Positions 52,944 through 62,913 of a stretch of 64,000 nucleotides of DNA are shown piece by piece; position 1 is the stretch's first letter, and each line of letters starts with the position of its first letter. Both the position numbers and the translations under genes were made by a program. Source of the DNA: Chloroflexota bacterium (lineage in GTDB: Bacteria > Chloroflexota > Dehalococcoidia > Lucifugimonadales > Lucifugimonadaceae); NCBI GenBank assembly GCA_029262735.1, contig JAJCYY010000110.1, forward strand, positions 98,026 through 162,025. The letters are read 5' to 3'. Under the pieces are notes generated by a model. The model was not told the origin of the DNA and ran no database searches. It was given only the letters and a program-made list of their open reading frames with translations.

Positions 52944-53509
52944 CTCAATAAGACATCCGATTGTTGGAGCCAGAAGCTACCTGCGCGCGCGGCTGACTCA
53001 ACGAGCAGTCCGAGTCCTTCAGCCGTGAAGCTATCGTCCTCCGTCGAAGATACCCGCCCAATAACCTCAGAGCCGCGACTGGGCTGGTAGCCGACCTGAG
53101 CGGCGGCCGCGGGTGCATCTCCGGTAACGGCGAGGGTGCAGGCACGATAATGACAATTATCAAGCCCGCAGTGCGATGGCTCAATCTCAGTCGAACCATC
53201 AGGCGGGCACTGTAAGCCACAAATCCGAGGCCTGATAAGAGATTGGGCATGATAAGTACCGTTGCCTGAAGCTCAGCGGTCGGCGGGTAGGTGCCATCAA
53301 TCAGGTGTGACCTGTCCCGGACCTTCCTGGCTCGTTTCAGACTACACTCTGACTGCATGGACTACCGTCTGCTCCCTGGCCAGGGCAACTACTTCGAGGA
53401 GCTGCCCTGGTTCTGCTCCCGGCTGTGTCTCTTTCTCAGCATCTCTTCCCCCTTGATTGACCAGAGTTTCTAACATTCAACCTGGCGCAGCTTTTGGGGG
53501 GTCAGGTCA
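52944..53509. other. Gene-poor stretch with dispersed repeat
   Basis: No supported gene. It holds the inverted copy of the palindromic repeat at 53138-53183. A short plus-strand frame at 53358-53470 has no recognisable likeness. Confidence 0.4.
53138..53183 (-). repeat. Dispersed palindromic repeat, copy 2
   Basis: On the minus strand this reads TTGAGCCATC, then GGCTTGATAATTGTCATTATC and GCCTGC, matching copy 1 (41251) over some 45 bases with a few differences. Confidence 0.75.
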
Positions 53510-53562
53510 GCAGGATCACCGATATATCAAGGAGCGTTACTACTCGATGCGGGATTTCAGAT
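53510..53562 (+). pseudogene. IS6-type transposase fragment
   Basis: The frame reads QQDHRYIKERYYSMRDFR and stops. This is the region around the catalytic Glu of the 271-residue transposases, where the intact copies have EQDHRHIKQRYYPMLGFK or close to it. Both sides are missing. Confidence 0.7.
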
Positions 53563-53635
53563 GATTCGCACGCTTGCGCCCTCCGACGGCATTCCATCGG
53601 TTCCCCGAGACCGTGATCGGCATGTCGAACAGTTC

Positions 53636-56600
53636 CTAGCACGGCAGTGTCGCGCCGGTAAGGAATATCGTGACGATCTCAATCGCCTCATCCCTGTTGA
53701 GTGGACGACCAAGCCCTGGTTCCGTTCTCGCAAGGAGATAGGACACGACAGCGGCGACAGCTTCGGAGTGATCGATCGAACCGGAATCGTCCGTGTCCAT
53801 TAGTCCTGGGATGCAAGCCTCCGGAGCCTGCCACAACTTATCGATTCCTGACGATATTAGGGAGTTCCGTGCCGCCAGTCGCCTGACGAAATCGCCCATC
53901 AATTGGTTGGAGGCCGCAAGAACGGCCGGAGCGGCGTTGATGGAGAACTTTTGCTGCTGAATCCAGGCGCCTTCTGTTCGCAGGAGACCACCACGATCGA
54001 ACTGGCTCAAGTCTGTGTGCACGGCATCGAGCACACCAAACCGCGGGTCCCAGATGCCTGGGTGTGCCGCGACCAGTTCTTTCAGTCCACTGATGACATC
54101 GGTAGCTACGCCCTCGCCAAATGCGGCGGCGAGGCTGTACGAGTACGTGGAGATCGTGCCTGTCCACGGCGCTGCTGAGTCGCCTGCGCATTCTGGATGT
54201 CCCTGCGCCAAGTATTCGGCGTTGGGAAGCTCCACGGCGTCAGGCAGGTGGAAGAAATCAGCGTCGCGGTGAGTCTGTATTGCAGTCACTAATCCGGACG
54301 CATTGTCGTGCCAGTCCATAGGTAGCGATCCGAAAGAGGCGCCGGCATCTGGACCAAGGCCCCTGGGCAAGAACAGAGACGTAAAGAACGAATGGGTGAA
54401 GACACTGCCGGGCCAGGTAGTTACCACTGAGGAGCACGATCCGGTGCCCAAGCTCCTGCTCATAGCGTAGAAAGGAACCCGGGCATCGAAGTCCGTAGTC
54501 AGTGCCGCGGCAAGGACCGAAACTAGCGCCCCTTCGTCGGTGAGATTGTCGATTGTCAACGGCGTTCCGGCCGCGTCAGTGGAACTGAAGAATCCACCGC
54601 CTGTGGCAGGCGTCGCATAGAACGGTTCAATGAGCTCCTGGACGGGCTTCCAGCTCAGGAAGAACTGCCCTGTAACCGGGTCAACCAGATCGCTCCAGTC
54701 GGTCCTTCTGATGATTCTGTCCACCCGTTCGGCGAGTTCCATTTCGAGCGGGGAGTCCGAATCGTCCAGGTATTCGGAAACAAGGATCAGGTCGAACCAG
54801 GCAAGGGCCGTGTCTATCACGCTGGCTTCGACGTTGTTGACGGCACCAGCGTCCAATTTCCGGGTCCCGGTCAGTGGGTCAGCGAATCCCCCGGGACCTA
54901 TCCCTGCGAAGCGGTAGAGGACACCAAGGCCGTTACCGGCTTTGCCGGCCCGGTCATTGCCCCATACTTCGTCCCGATCCAGGAATCGGGCCCGGGCCAG
55001 GGCACGGTCGACCACGATCTGCCTGTCAATCATCCCCCTCTCAACACCCACTGCCAGGGCGGTCAGGCACGGCGCACCAACATGCAGGAGGTCCGGGAAA
55101 AGCGTCCTGTCGCTGCAGGTCCCCATCTCCGGGTTCATGAGTGACAGCACCGTTTCGATTTCACCGTCGAGGACCCGGTCGAAGAACTCTTCGTCATTCG
55201 CGGAGGCAAGTACGCTTTCGACAGTCCGGGATGTGTCGTCGAAGTCAACGAGGCTCACAGTGCTGAATTCGATCGAACCTTCGCCGGGATTCGCTATCCC
55301 TTCCGCAACGTTCGTCTCCTCGATGATCACGCTGACCTGCTTCACTCGGGAGAAATCAAAACCGGATTCGAGCGAGAGATCAGACCTTGAGATGTCGAGG
55401 ATCTGTGGCTCTCCCTGAATGATAGTTCGCCTATGGACCGCAGCACGATTGGCTGCATCTTTCACTTCGAACTTGAGCGTGAGTTCCACGCCAGTAGCCT
55501 CAAGTCTGAAGCGAACCGCATCAATCGTTTCTGTCAGGCTGGAAGACCGGACGTAGTCCTCGAAATCGCAGGTATCGCGCATCGTAAGGTCGATGATTGG
55601 TCCCGGTGAACCATCAGGATTGACCGTCTCAATCACCGGGCGCCCGCAGGTCAGGAAGATACCGGCGAACTCCTCGGCATCGCTGCTCAGGAAGTTGTAG
55701 TGCAGACGAAGTTTTCCCGGATCACCTGCTGACCCAAACACGGGTGCGAGCGTTACCTCGGACTCCGCGGGCACCTTGTTGAGCGTTCCGACGCTTCCAA
55801 TACGGGATTCACCGAGGTGCCGGTCCGACGCGTACGACCAGCGCGGATCCAGCACGGCATATTCGGTTTCACGCGGAGGAACAGGTACGTTGCCGCTGAA
55901 TATCCGTACCGTGTCGTTAGTGAACTCGCTAACTGCAATCCTTCCATCGGTCAACGTCACGACGTCATGAGGCTGTCCTCCTGCGTGCCAAGTGGTGAGA
56001 AACTGACCGTCACCGCTGTACATGTTGATGTCGGATGAGTGCGCAACGAACAGATTGCCTTCGGCGTCCGTGTCGAGACCATTCGCCTGCCACAACTCGT
56101 CCGGCTCCACAAAAGCAGCCAGGAGCGTTCCATCAGCCGAGTATTTCCGGACACGCTCGTCCCCTAATGAACCAAAGCTGCCGAGGACGAATACTGACCC
56201 GGCGTCATCTACTGTAATGTCCGTTGCCCAACTGAAGTCGGGAGAGCCTGACTCGACTGCGTCCCATTCCCCGACCAGGTTCCAGTTACTGTCCAGGTGC
56301 GTTACGTGGGCCTGTGATAGCGACGGCCAATCGGATCCCAGCACGAAGATGGAACCGTCGGAGGCTACATCCAGGTGATTGCCAAATACAGGAGCGCGTG
56401 AGAGGAAGTTACCGTTCTGGTCGAACTCCTGGATCCCGCCATCCGCCACAAGAACAGCGCCGTCCGCAGCGATGGCGATTCCTTCGGGATATGTGAACTC
56501 GCCATCTCCGGTTCCGTATCCGCCCCAGGAGGTCACGTATTCGCCTGATGACGTATATCGGGCCACGCGGTTCACCGCCCGATCGACAATGAACAGGTCT

Positions 56601-57790
56601 CCGCTCGAGGTGGTAGCGACCTCGCCTGGCAGCGCGAGATCGTCTTCGCCGGGCTCACCAAACGCGAACAGCAAATTCAACGAGGAATCGTAAACGGCAA
56701 TCCGGCTTCTCCCGAAGTTGTCCGCGATGAAGATTCGGCCACTCTCATCAGAGGTCAGTCCGTACGGATCTACGATGTCTCTACCGGACGTCATCGACAC
56801 GAAATCTCCGTCAGAATCGAATCTAAGGACGCCACCTCTCCACCGGTCGGTGACGAATATCTCACCGCCAGGTGCGAAAGCAACTCCAGTGCTGTTGGCA
56901 ACGTAGTGCGCGTCCGTCGTATCGGATCCGCTGATCGTGCGGAGGTGATTCCCTTCAATATCGAACAACTGGACCTGGTTATCGGATTCATGCGAAGACG
57001 TGACGAGGAGCCGGCCTGATCCGTCGACTGCGATGGCATATGGGAACTTCAATTGCCCTGGCCCAATTCCGCTTTCGCCCCATGAGGCGACGAACTCCCC
57101 GTTCTCTGTGTAACGGAATATGCGATCACCATCTGCGTCAGCTACAAACACGTTTCCAGCCCCGTCCGCGGCGATCCCGAAAGCCGACTGCACAAACCAA
57201 TCGGACACATACTCCCCGGACTCCGTGTACTTGGTCACGCCGGTCCAAGAGTGTGTGACGTAGAGGTATCCCTTACCGTCAGACGTGATGTAGAAGGGTT
57301 CGAAAGGCACCGTGCCCGGGCCACTACTGGCGGGCCAGGCGGCGACAAACTCACCGTCGGGTATGAACTCCTGGACGCGGCGGTTGCCACGATCCGCCAC
57401 GAAGATATTCCCGTTGCTGCCTGTGGTTATGCCGATAGGCCCCTTCACCTCACCGGGGTCGTCGGGTGGGCGATCGATGACCAGTTCCAGTTGCGGACCG
57501 GAATCACGAAGCAGGGGGAGCGCAGCGGTCGAGGCGAAGATCGAGTCGGGGCCGGGTGCTGAGTTGGCGCCTCTCGCCGAATCTCGGGCCGCCGTTTCGG
57601 GTGATCCCGGTGCGTACAGGGGTGCAACGAGATGCGACTCGCCCGCGATATCGAACACCTCGCGGTCCAAAGTTGCGGAGTCCACGTGCGGGGCAAAGAA
57701 CGTGCTAGACATCGATACCGCGAGAAGCAGCAATGCCGCATACGGCACACGAGTATCGAACAATTTCCGCACTATCGGCGAAGTCACCAT
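53636..57790 (-). CDS. Large secreted beta-propeller (NHL-repeat) protein with EF-hand-like C-terminus
   Basis: 1384 residues from the ATG at 57790, which precedes a signal peptide (PYAALLLLAVSMSSTFFAP); an earlier in-frame start lies at 57928. Residues 90-640 contain many NHL-type repeats (GITTGSNGNIFVADRGNRRVQ, VAVDGSGRLLV and so on), enough for one or two six-bladed propellers. A beta-sandwich follows (about 640-880), then a helical region (about 880-1330) with tryptophans and paired cysteines. The end has DTDDSGSIDHSE, a calcium-binding loop as in dockerins. Probably a cell-surface or secreted binding protein; no catalytic site is recognised. Confidence 0.85.
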   Translation of the reverse strand: MVTSPIVRKLFDTRVPYAALLLLAVSMSSTFFAPHVDSATLDREVFDIAGESHLVAPLYAPGSPETAARDSARGANSAPGPDSIFASTAALPLLRDSGPQLELVIDRPPDDPGEVKGPIGITTGSNGNIFVADRGNRRVQEFIPDGEFVAAWPASSGPGTVPFEPFYITSDGKGYLYVTHSWTGVTKYTESGEYVSDWFVQSAFGIAADGAGNVFVADADGDRIFRYTENGEFVASWGESGIGPGQLKFPYAIAVDGSGRLLVTSSHESDNQVQLFDIEGNHLRTISGSDTTDAHYVANSTGVAFAPGGEIFVTDRWRGGVLRFDSDGDFVSMTSGRDIVDPYGLTSDESGRIFIADNFGRSRIAVYDSSLNLLFAFGEPGEDDLALPGEVATTSSGDLFIVDRAVNRVARYTSSGEYVTSWGGYGTGDGEFTYPEGIAIAADGAVLVADGGIQEFDQNGNFLSRAPVFGNHLDVASDGSIFVLGSDWPSLSQAHVTHLDSNWNLVGEWDAVESGSPDFSWATDITVDDAGSVFVLGSFGSLGDERVRKYSADGTLLAAFVEPDELWQANGLDTDAEGNLFVAHSSDINMYSGDGQFLTTWHAGGQPHDVVTLTDGRIAVSEFTNDTVRIFSGNVPVPPRETEYAVLDPRWSYASDRHLGESRIGSVGTLNKVPAESEVTLAPVFGSAGDPGKLRLHYNFLSSDAEEFAGIFLTCGRPVIETVNPDGSPGPIIDLTMRDTCDFEDYVRSSSLTETIDAVRFRLEATGVELTLKFEVKDAANRAAVHRRTIIQGEPQILDISRSDLSLESGFDFSRVKQVSVIIEETNVAEGIANPGEGSIEFSTVSLVDFDDTSRTVESVLASANDEEFFDRVLDGEIETVLSLMNPEMGTCSDRTLFPDLLHVGAPCLTALAVGVERGMIDRQIVVDRALARARFLDRDEVWGNDRAGKAGNGLGVLYRFAGIGPGGFADPLTGTRKLDAGAVNNVEASVIDTALAWFDLILVSEYLDDSDSPLEMELAERVDRIIRRTDWSDLVDPVTGQFFLSWKPVQELIEPFYATPATGGGFFSSTDAAGTPLTIDNLTDEGALVSVLAAALTTDFDARVPFYAMSRSLGTGSCSSVVTTWPGSVFTHSFFTSLFLPRGLGPDAGASFGSLPMDWHDNASGLVTAIQTHRDADFFHLPDAVELPNAEYLAQGHPECAGDSAAPWTGTISTYSYSLAAAFGEGVATDVISGLKELVAAHPGIWDPRFGVLDAVHTDLSQFDRGGLLRTEGAWIQQQKFSINAAPAVLAASNQLMGDFVRRLAARNSLISSGIDKLWQAPEACIPGLMDTDDSGSIDHSEAVAAVVSYLLARTEPGLGRPLNRDEAIEIVTIFLTGATLPC

Positions 57791-58202
57791 CAACGGTTCT
57801 CCGCTAGTCCTGGCGACACGTCGGGGTAGTTTACAAGATTCCAGTGATGCAATGGCCCTGCGCGTGGCGAACCACTCGGCTACGAGGCGCAAGTCACTTC
57901 GCGACCTCGATCCCAGATTGAAGGTCACCGAACCTGTTGTCGCGAGTCTCGTCCGGCCAGAAAGTCAGCCAGCCCCCACCTACTGCTAATAGAGTTCAAC
58001 CCGTTCGTCTACTAGTACTACCCTGACGATCTTGTCCAAAACCTCCGGTTCTCTTGCGTTATCATGCCGTCGCCGCAAGGTCCGCAGTTCGCCTGGACAC
58101 ACCCGGCTCGAACCAGATTCAGATAGGCGGGTCGCCGAAGTTAGCAGGCGGTATCGATGCAGATATCGCTCGAAACCGGACTCGAAGCGACGGGACGGTC
58201 GT
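57791..58202. other. Divergent intergenic region
   Basis: It lies between the propeller gene and the CARDB-like gene. Both frames remain open into it, but start-codon context and composition place the true starts at its edges. It presumably holds both promoters. Confidence 0.4.
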
Positions 58203-59504
58203 ATGAGCAACAGAGGTTCCAACGCCCCATTCGGTGGTTCTGATGAGCGTGAAAAAGAAGAGAAGCGCCGCAAAAGGCGACTTCGCGTGTTATGGGGCAA
58301 CTTCAACAAAGCACGGAAACGAGTCTGCGGTGATATCAGCAAGGGAGAGAGCCTGCGGAGTGAGATAGCAAACGCGGTCAAAGCACTGCGTGACATCGCC
58401 GCATTAGATGGCTTCGAAGACATCGTTGGCGAGCAGGCCGCCACGAGCCTTCGGGACGGCCTGGCAGATTTAAATGATTTTCTGCAGGATTCGGGAGAGA
58501 TCCTTGGAAGGCTCAACCAGGCGTGCGACATCATGGAGCGATTGGACTTCGAGGTCGGCCCGAACGTACCTGAGCCTGGTCCGTTGGAGCGGCTGATGGG
58601 GCTATCGGCAGTTCAGAAGACGATTGCCATTTCAATCGTCGTCGGAGCTACAGCCGCTATTGTCGCCGTTGCCTCGTCCGCCGGAGGAGATGACGGCCCA
58701 GGCAGAACTGCCACATCGACGCCGAGGATCGATCCGACTGCCACGCCATCGACGCCGGGGATCGATCCGACTGCCACGCCCACCACACCAGCACCGACGG
58801 CGACGCCCATACCACCAATCCGTCCACCTCGTCTCCCCGACCTGGCAGTGTCGATTAGCAACGATTTCAACATCGAATGTGATCGCACACTTGCGATCAC
58901 ATGCACGCTGACCGTAAACACGCTGGTCGAGAACGTCGGTGATGCAGATCTACCGGGACCGGCAATAGTGGTAGTGGAACTTAGTAACGCTGTCCAGTTT
59001 TCGACAAACCTGGAGAAGCTCGCGCCGGGCCAGACGATCGTGATTCCCGCCAAGTTCCAGAACAACTTCCAGTCGTGCTTCGCTCCGAGCTGTTCGCCTG
59101 TCGCGGAGATCGACCCTCCAGGTCGGTTATCGGAGCACAACAAGTTGAACAATAACGCCAGGACTACTCTGTTTCTTCCGGACCTCCGTGTTGCGAACGT
59201 CCGGGAGCTGCCGGACAACACGATCTCCGGAGTGACGGTACGTGTGATCAACGACGGCGAAGGACCCACGCGAGCTGAGACCGATCTATCAGTCACAATC
59301 GACAGGGGTACTTCCGCATTAGGGATGATCGGCCCGTTGGGTCCCCAACAGACTCAGGATATTAACCTGGTGACGGGAAAGTCTGGCGACTGCCCTGAAT
59401 CGGGGTGTACCTACGTCATATCGGTTGACGCGTTCGACAAGATCTTCGAGTCGATCGAGGCAAATAACCGGGGTCAACTCGCGGGTAGAGCAAGAATCCG
59501 GTAA
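58203..59504 (+). CDS. Membrane-anchored protein with two CARDB-like domains
   Basis: 433 residues from the ATG at 58203. A highly basic, helical cytoplasmic N-terminus (EREKEEKRRKRRLR) and coiled region lead to one membrane helix (about 142-160). A Thr-Pro-rich linker follows, in which an 11-residue unit is repeated twice. Two CARDB-like domains then follow (PDLAVSISNDFNIECD ... LTVNTLVENVGDADLPG, and LPDLRVANVRELPDN ... VRVINDGEGPT). Four cysteines may pair outside the cell. Divergent from the propeller gene, so the two may act together at the cell surface; this is inferred. Confidence 0.75.
   Translation: MSNRGSNAPFGGSDEREKEEKRRKRRLRVLWGNFNKARKRVCGDISKGESLRSEIANAVKALRDIAALDGFEDIVGEQAATSLRDGLADLNDFLQDSGEILGRLNQACDIMERLDFEVGPNVPEPGPLERLMGLSAVQKTIAISIVVGATAAIVAVASSAGGDDGPGRTATSTPRIDPTATPSTPGIDPTATPTTPAPTATPIPPIRPPRLPDLAVSISNDFNIECDRTLAITCTLTVNTLVENVGDADLPGPAIVVVELSNAVQFSTNLEKLAPGQTIVIPAKFQNNFQSCFAPSCSPVAEIDPPGRLSEHNKLNNNARTTLFLPDLRVANVRELPDNTISGVTVRVINDGEGPTRAETDLSVTIDRGTSALGMIGPLGPQQTQDINLVTGKSGDCPESGCTYVISVDAFDKIFESIEANNRGQLAGRARIR
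58714..58779 (+). repeat. Two 33-bp in-frame tandem repeats in the linker
   Basis: The units at 58714-58746 and 58747-58779 differ by a single base and encode the repeated Thr-Pro linker peptide between the membrane helix and the CARDB-like domains. Confidence 0.85.
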
Positions 59505-59930
59505 ATGACCCCGGGGTGGCGTATCTGGTTGTCCCTGCGAGTTCTTGCAGGCAACGCTGCTCGAATGCTGCCACCGGTAGCCATACCAGCCTCGTTTCGG
59601 TCGCTCCACTCGCGTCTTTAACCCCTGCAGCGGCCCGCCGAAATCATCTTAATCCCCACGATCCAATTCCCCGGTAACGCGGACGTAGTGTTATCGGATG
59701 ACTACTGCATTCGGGTGTCGGATGTCAGCAAAGTGAGACTGCGATGATGTTGCCGGACTTCCCGGAGTCGAGTCTGACCCAAAATGAGACCGGCTCCGTG
59801 CCTTGAAAGTGATCTGTCGGCTCGATCTCCGGATGGCCCATCGTTGGCCACCGGCCAGGCGAGTGACCTGACCCCCATAAACGATACCAGTGGAAAAGTC
59901 CGAAACTGGACGTTTTAGAGGAGGTTCGAC
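59505..59930. other. Intergenic leading into an IS3 remnant
   Basis: No supported gene. The last 60 bases, with a GAGGAGG ribosome-binding site before the OrfA start, are probably the left end of an IS3-type element; exact inverted repeats were not identified. Confidence 0.4.
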
Positions 59931-60156
59931 GTGCCCAGCAAGGGTCATTCGCCGGAACAGATCTTGAACAAGCTCCGGAGGGTAGAAGTAGCCGTGGTCC
60001 AACGGCACACCGGTCATCATGGCTGTCAGAGAGATAGCCGTCAGCCAACACACCGATTCGGCTTCGCTCAGGGCACGCTGTACTGCCGCTGGCGCACCGA
60101 GTACGGCGGGTTGAACCTGGACCAGGCCAGGAAACTGAAGCTGCTTGGGCGAAGAT
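59931..60156 (+). pseudogene. IS3-family orfA, frameshifted
   Basis: The first frame gives PSKGHSPEQILNKLRRVEVAV, the helix-turn-helix start of IS3 OrfA (written here as 21 residues less its first Met; motif core SPEQILNKLRRVEV). A second frame gives MAVREIAVSQHT, and the first frame then resumes with YCRWRTEYGGLNLDQARKLK. At least two frameshifts make it inactive. OrfB is not found after it. Confidence 0.8.
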
Positions 60157-60277
60157 ATCGGAAGGAGTTCCTTCCAGATAGCCAATTATCAGCCCAGTTC
60201 TCTCATCTAGCCAGCCTATGGGCGGATCTGAGCCCCACCGAGACGAGCGGACAACGATAGAGGGATTCGCTTGGTGG

Positions 60278-60325
60278 CCTGATAATAGCCATTATCAGGC
60301 CTGCCGATGAGGGGCCCGCGCGCCA
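60278..60325 (+). repeat. Dispersed palindromic repeat, copy 3
   Basis: CCTGATAATAGCCATTATCAGG is followed by CCTGCC, TGAGGGG and GCGCGC blocks as in copy 1 to the right of its core. The spacer within the palindrome differs, but the 7-bp arms are kept, suggesting that the hairpin itself matters. Confidence 0.75.
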
Positions 60326-60413
60326 GGGCAATGAGAGCGCCGTTGAAAGCTTGTGACTTACCGCTCCCGTCTATACCGACGATACCCACGAACTTTATCG
60401 AACTGGATTGCAC
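60326..60413 (-). pseudogene. Possible P-loop kinase N-terminal fragment
   Basis: The minus-strand frame reads KFVGIVGIDGSGKSQAFNGA, a Walker A motif in the context seen in thymidylate-kinase-like proteins. The frame then runs into the palindromic repeat and ends soon after. It is too short for a firm call. Confidence 0.3.
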
Positions 60414-60658
60414 GTCTCGACCTTCTCCCTGAGAGCTCGAGTAGCCTCAGTTTCGGGCTAGTACCGAACAAGCTGAACAGCCTCCGGCACTCGTTTACAT
60501 TGTTACTGCTTCGCCCATGAGTAACGTGTATTTTGTGCGTCCGATTCGTGAGACTCCGATGAACGAATGTCGCTGTTAGCTAACAGATCGATGGTCGTCA
60601 GCGTAGCGGTTTGCGAAGTGACGCTATTTCCGGTGACCAACTCGATTGGGATCAACAA

Positions 60659-62086
60659 TTAAGTGAGCTGCTGAATGTGCCGGATCAGGCGGCCATACTG
60701 AGCGAGGTGGCGGTCTCCAAGGAACTCACCCATCGCCCTGTAACGAGCGTTTGCTCCCAGTTGATCGGCCAAAACGGGGTCAGTGAGCAAACGCTGAACA
60801 GCAGCTCCGAACTCCTTGAGATCTGAAGGATCCCTGATCAGAAGCCCATGTCGCCCATCCGTGATTTGTTCGAGAATCCCGCCGACTGCGCTTGCGACTA
60901 TTGGCTTGCCCTTCCACATTGCTTCAGTAACCGTGAGACCGAAACCTTCGGCCAGGCTCTTCTGAGTCACAACGTTTGCGTGTGTCTGAATAGCATTGAT
61001 GATCGCAGCGTTCTCTTCACGGTCGTCCATGGGAACACATGCCAGGTGTACTCGCGCACGAACGTCTTTGTCGAGCGATTCCCAGGCGCCAACGCACTGT
61101 TGGTAGATCTCGAGACCCTCTGGGTCGTCAGTTACTCCAGCCACCGCGGGGCCAGCAAGCAGCAGGTGGGCTTCTACCGGCAAGTGAACGTGCTTCGCGA
61201 AGGCATTTAGCACGCCTTCCATATCTTTCAGCCCGTCCCATCGGGATACTTGTACGACGAGTGGGGCATCGATTGGAATGGAATCGACTTCAACGACGTC
61301 AGCCTTGCGCGTGATCTCGCCCGGCTTTCCATCAGTGCGCGTGAAAATTGCCGGCTCAACCGGTGTTCCCGTGGCAAGACCCGCTGCGACCATAATCGCC
61401 CTTGCCTGGTCCTCGGCCATGTGCAGGTTCTTGGATGAGAATGGATCGAGTGACGGCTGGATAATGTGGGTGCGGTCCATGTCCACTATGCCGGGCACGT
61501 AGTCCGGACGGCTGAATATGAACAGATCGACATCGGCCAGGTAAGGCTCCAGGAAGTCCCAGCCTTTGCGAACGTAGTCATTGGCCTCGTCGGTTCCGAT
61601 GTGACAACGCCATAGCACGGTCGCCCCGAGCTTCTTCATCGGAACCGCCAGACCGGCGGTCTGTGGGTCATGGAGCAGGACAATGTCGCCTTCCTTGACC
61701 CGCGTCTCCAGGTCGTCAGCGTTGTCGGCCAACACAGACTCGTAGCCATTACGCTGATCGGCTCCCAGTTCACCTCCATTTCCCGGTGTTCCGTGAAGCA
61801 AGTTGTGAAGCCGCTTCGTGGTCTCGAAGAATTCCAGGTTACCTTCAATCACCAGCCAGTGATTGCTTATCTGCAAACCCTGAACATAGGCGAGCAGGAC
61901 CACGACCATCTCCGCCACGCCGCCACCCTGCGCCGTAGAGCTGATGTTGTAAACGTTGCGATCGGTGAAGAAATCCCTAACGGACTCAGCAAGGTCCACG
62001 AAGATGCGCATTCGTTCGGGGCCGATGATCGGAGCCAGCCTGTCCGGTGAAACAACGGCCAGTGGAATCTCGATTGGTTTTGCCAT
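60659..62086 (-). CDS. treT: GT4-family trehalose synthase (TreT-like)
   Basis: 475 residues from the ATG at 62086. The N-terminal half has STAQGGGVAEMV and LHDPQTAGL, typical of trehalose glycosyltransferring synthases. The C-terminal GT-B half has VSRWDGLKDMEGVL, LLLAGPAV and the nucleotide-sugar site EGFGLTVTEAMWKGKPIVASAVGGI (read as EGFGLTVTEAM and GKPIVASAVGG). TreT makes trehalose from NDP-glucose and glucose, or the reverse, and supports osmotic protection or carbon storage. It stands alone on the minus strand. Confidence 0.85.
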   Translation of the reverse strand: MAKPIEIPLAVVSPDRLAPIIGPERMRIFVDLAESVRDFFTDRNVYNISSTAQGGGVAEMVVVLLAYVQGLQISNHWLVIEGNLEFFETTKRLHNLLHGTPGNGGELGADQRNGYESVLADNADDLETRVKEGDIVLLHDPQTAGLAVPMKKLGATVLWRCHIGTDEANDYVRKGWDFLEPYLADVDLFIFSRPDYVPGIVDMDRTHIIQPSLDPFSSKNLHMAEDQARAIMVAAGLATGTPVEPAIFTRTDGKPGEITRKADVVEVDSIPIDAPLVVQVSRWDGLKDMEGVLNAFAKHVHLPVEAHLLLAGPAVAGVTDDPEGLEIYQQCVGAWESLDKDVRARVHLACVPMDDREENAAIINAIQTHANVVTQKSLAEGFGLTVTEAMWKGKPIVASAVGGILEQITDGRHGLLIRDPSDLKEFGAAVQRLLTDPVLADQLGANARYRAMGEFLGDRHLAQYGRLIRHIQQLT

Positions 62087-62227
62087 GATGATCCCGGGTT
62101 TACTCAGAGACGCACAGTTCAAGTATTTCTAACTGACGGATTGGCAGAAACTCTACGCGGCACCGCGTGAGCACGGCGTGAGGAGTTGGTCTCGCGATGT
62201 GACGTGCGCGGGAAGTGTGCGCCTTAA

Positions 62228-62905
62228 CTAGTTGATGCCAAGCAACGACGGAGGCCAGCCTTCAACCAGGCGTATGAAGTAGAAGGCGAGCGGTCCGACG
62301 ATGATCAGGCTGTCGATTCGGTCCAGCAGCCCTCCGAACCCTGGCAACCAGGTGCCGGCATCCTTTACCTCGAACTCTCGCTTGATCGATGACTCCAACA
62401 GGTCACCCCAAACAGAACCCAGCGCGATGACTATCGGCATGAACGCCATGACCTGCCAGTCCATGCGGTCAGGAATCGCGAAGAACATCAGGGCAACGCC
62501 TGCATATGCCCCCAGGAAGTTGCCGGAAAACCCGGCCCACGTCTTGTTAGGGCTGAGTCGTGGTGCAAGCTTGGGACCACCAACTGCCTTGCCAACCGTG
62601 AATGCCATGACATCGCTGAGACCGACACCCAGTGCCAGTGCGAGCAGCAGACCTTCTCCTCCATCAATCTCTCGCTGGATCAACAGGAGGTGTCCGAGGA
62701 ACCATGCGATGTAGCCCCAGCCGAGGACTGCGAAAGCAAAGTGGCGGACGGCGTTTTGTCCCTTGAAAAGCAGCGGCTGAAGCGTTGCAACTATGAGCAA
62801 CACTGAGGGCAGCAACAGGAAAACGTCGAGAGAGATCGCCGCTCCGGCGATCGCCAGAATGCCTGTCACTATCAGAAAACGGCTGAACATCCCCGGTAGA
62901 GCCAC
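62228..62905 (-). pseudogene. cdsA: CdsA-like phosphatidate cytidylyltransferase, probably 5'-truncated by IS
   Basis: 225 residues remain, against about 260-300 for the family. The C-terminal signature is intact: SPNKTWAGFSGN, GDLLESSIKREFEVKDAGTWLPGFGGLLDRIDSL. The region before residue 8 is replaced by the inverted repeat of the IS6 copy at 62914, and the usual first membrane helices appear shortened. CdsA makes CDP-diacylglycerol and is essential, so either this remnant still works from its GTG or ATG start, or another copy exists. Six or seven membrane helices remain. Confidence 0.7.
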
Positions 62906-62913
62906 GAGGCGGG

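Larger units (their letters stand above)
60157..60658. other. Gene-poor stretch with palindromic repeat and P-loop remnant
   Basis: It contains copy 3 of the dispersed repeat and, on the minus strand, a short frame with a nucleotide-binding motif (both listed separately). The remaining 245 bases up to the TreT stop show nothing. Confidence 0.4.

Noticed and set aside
59691..60185. Minus-strand protein of 164 residues
   Set aside because: It lies opposite the degenerate IS3 orfA, has no family resemblance, and is best explained as a shadow frame.
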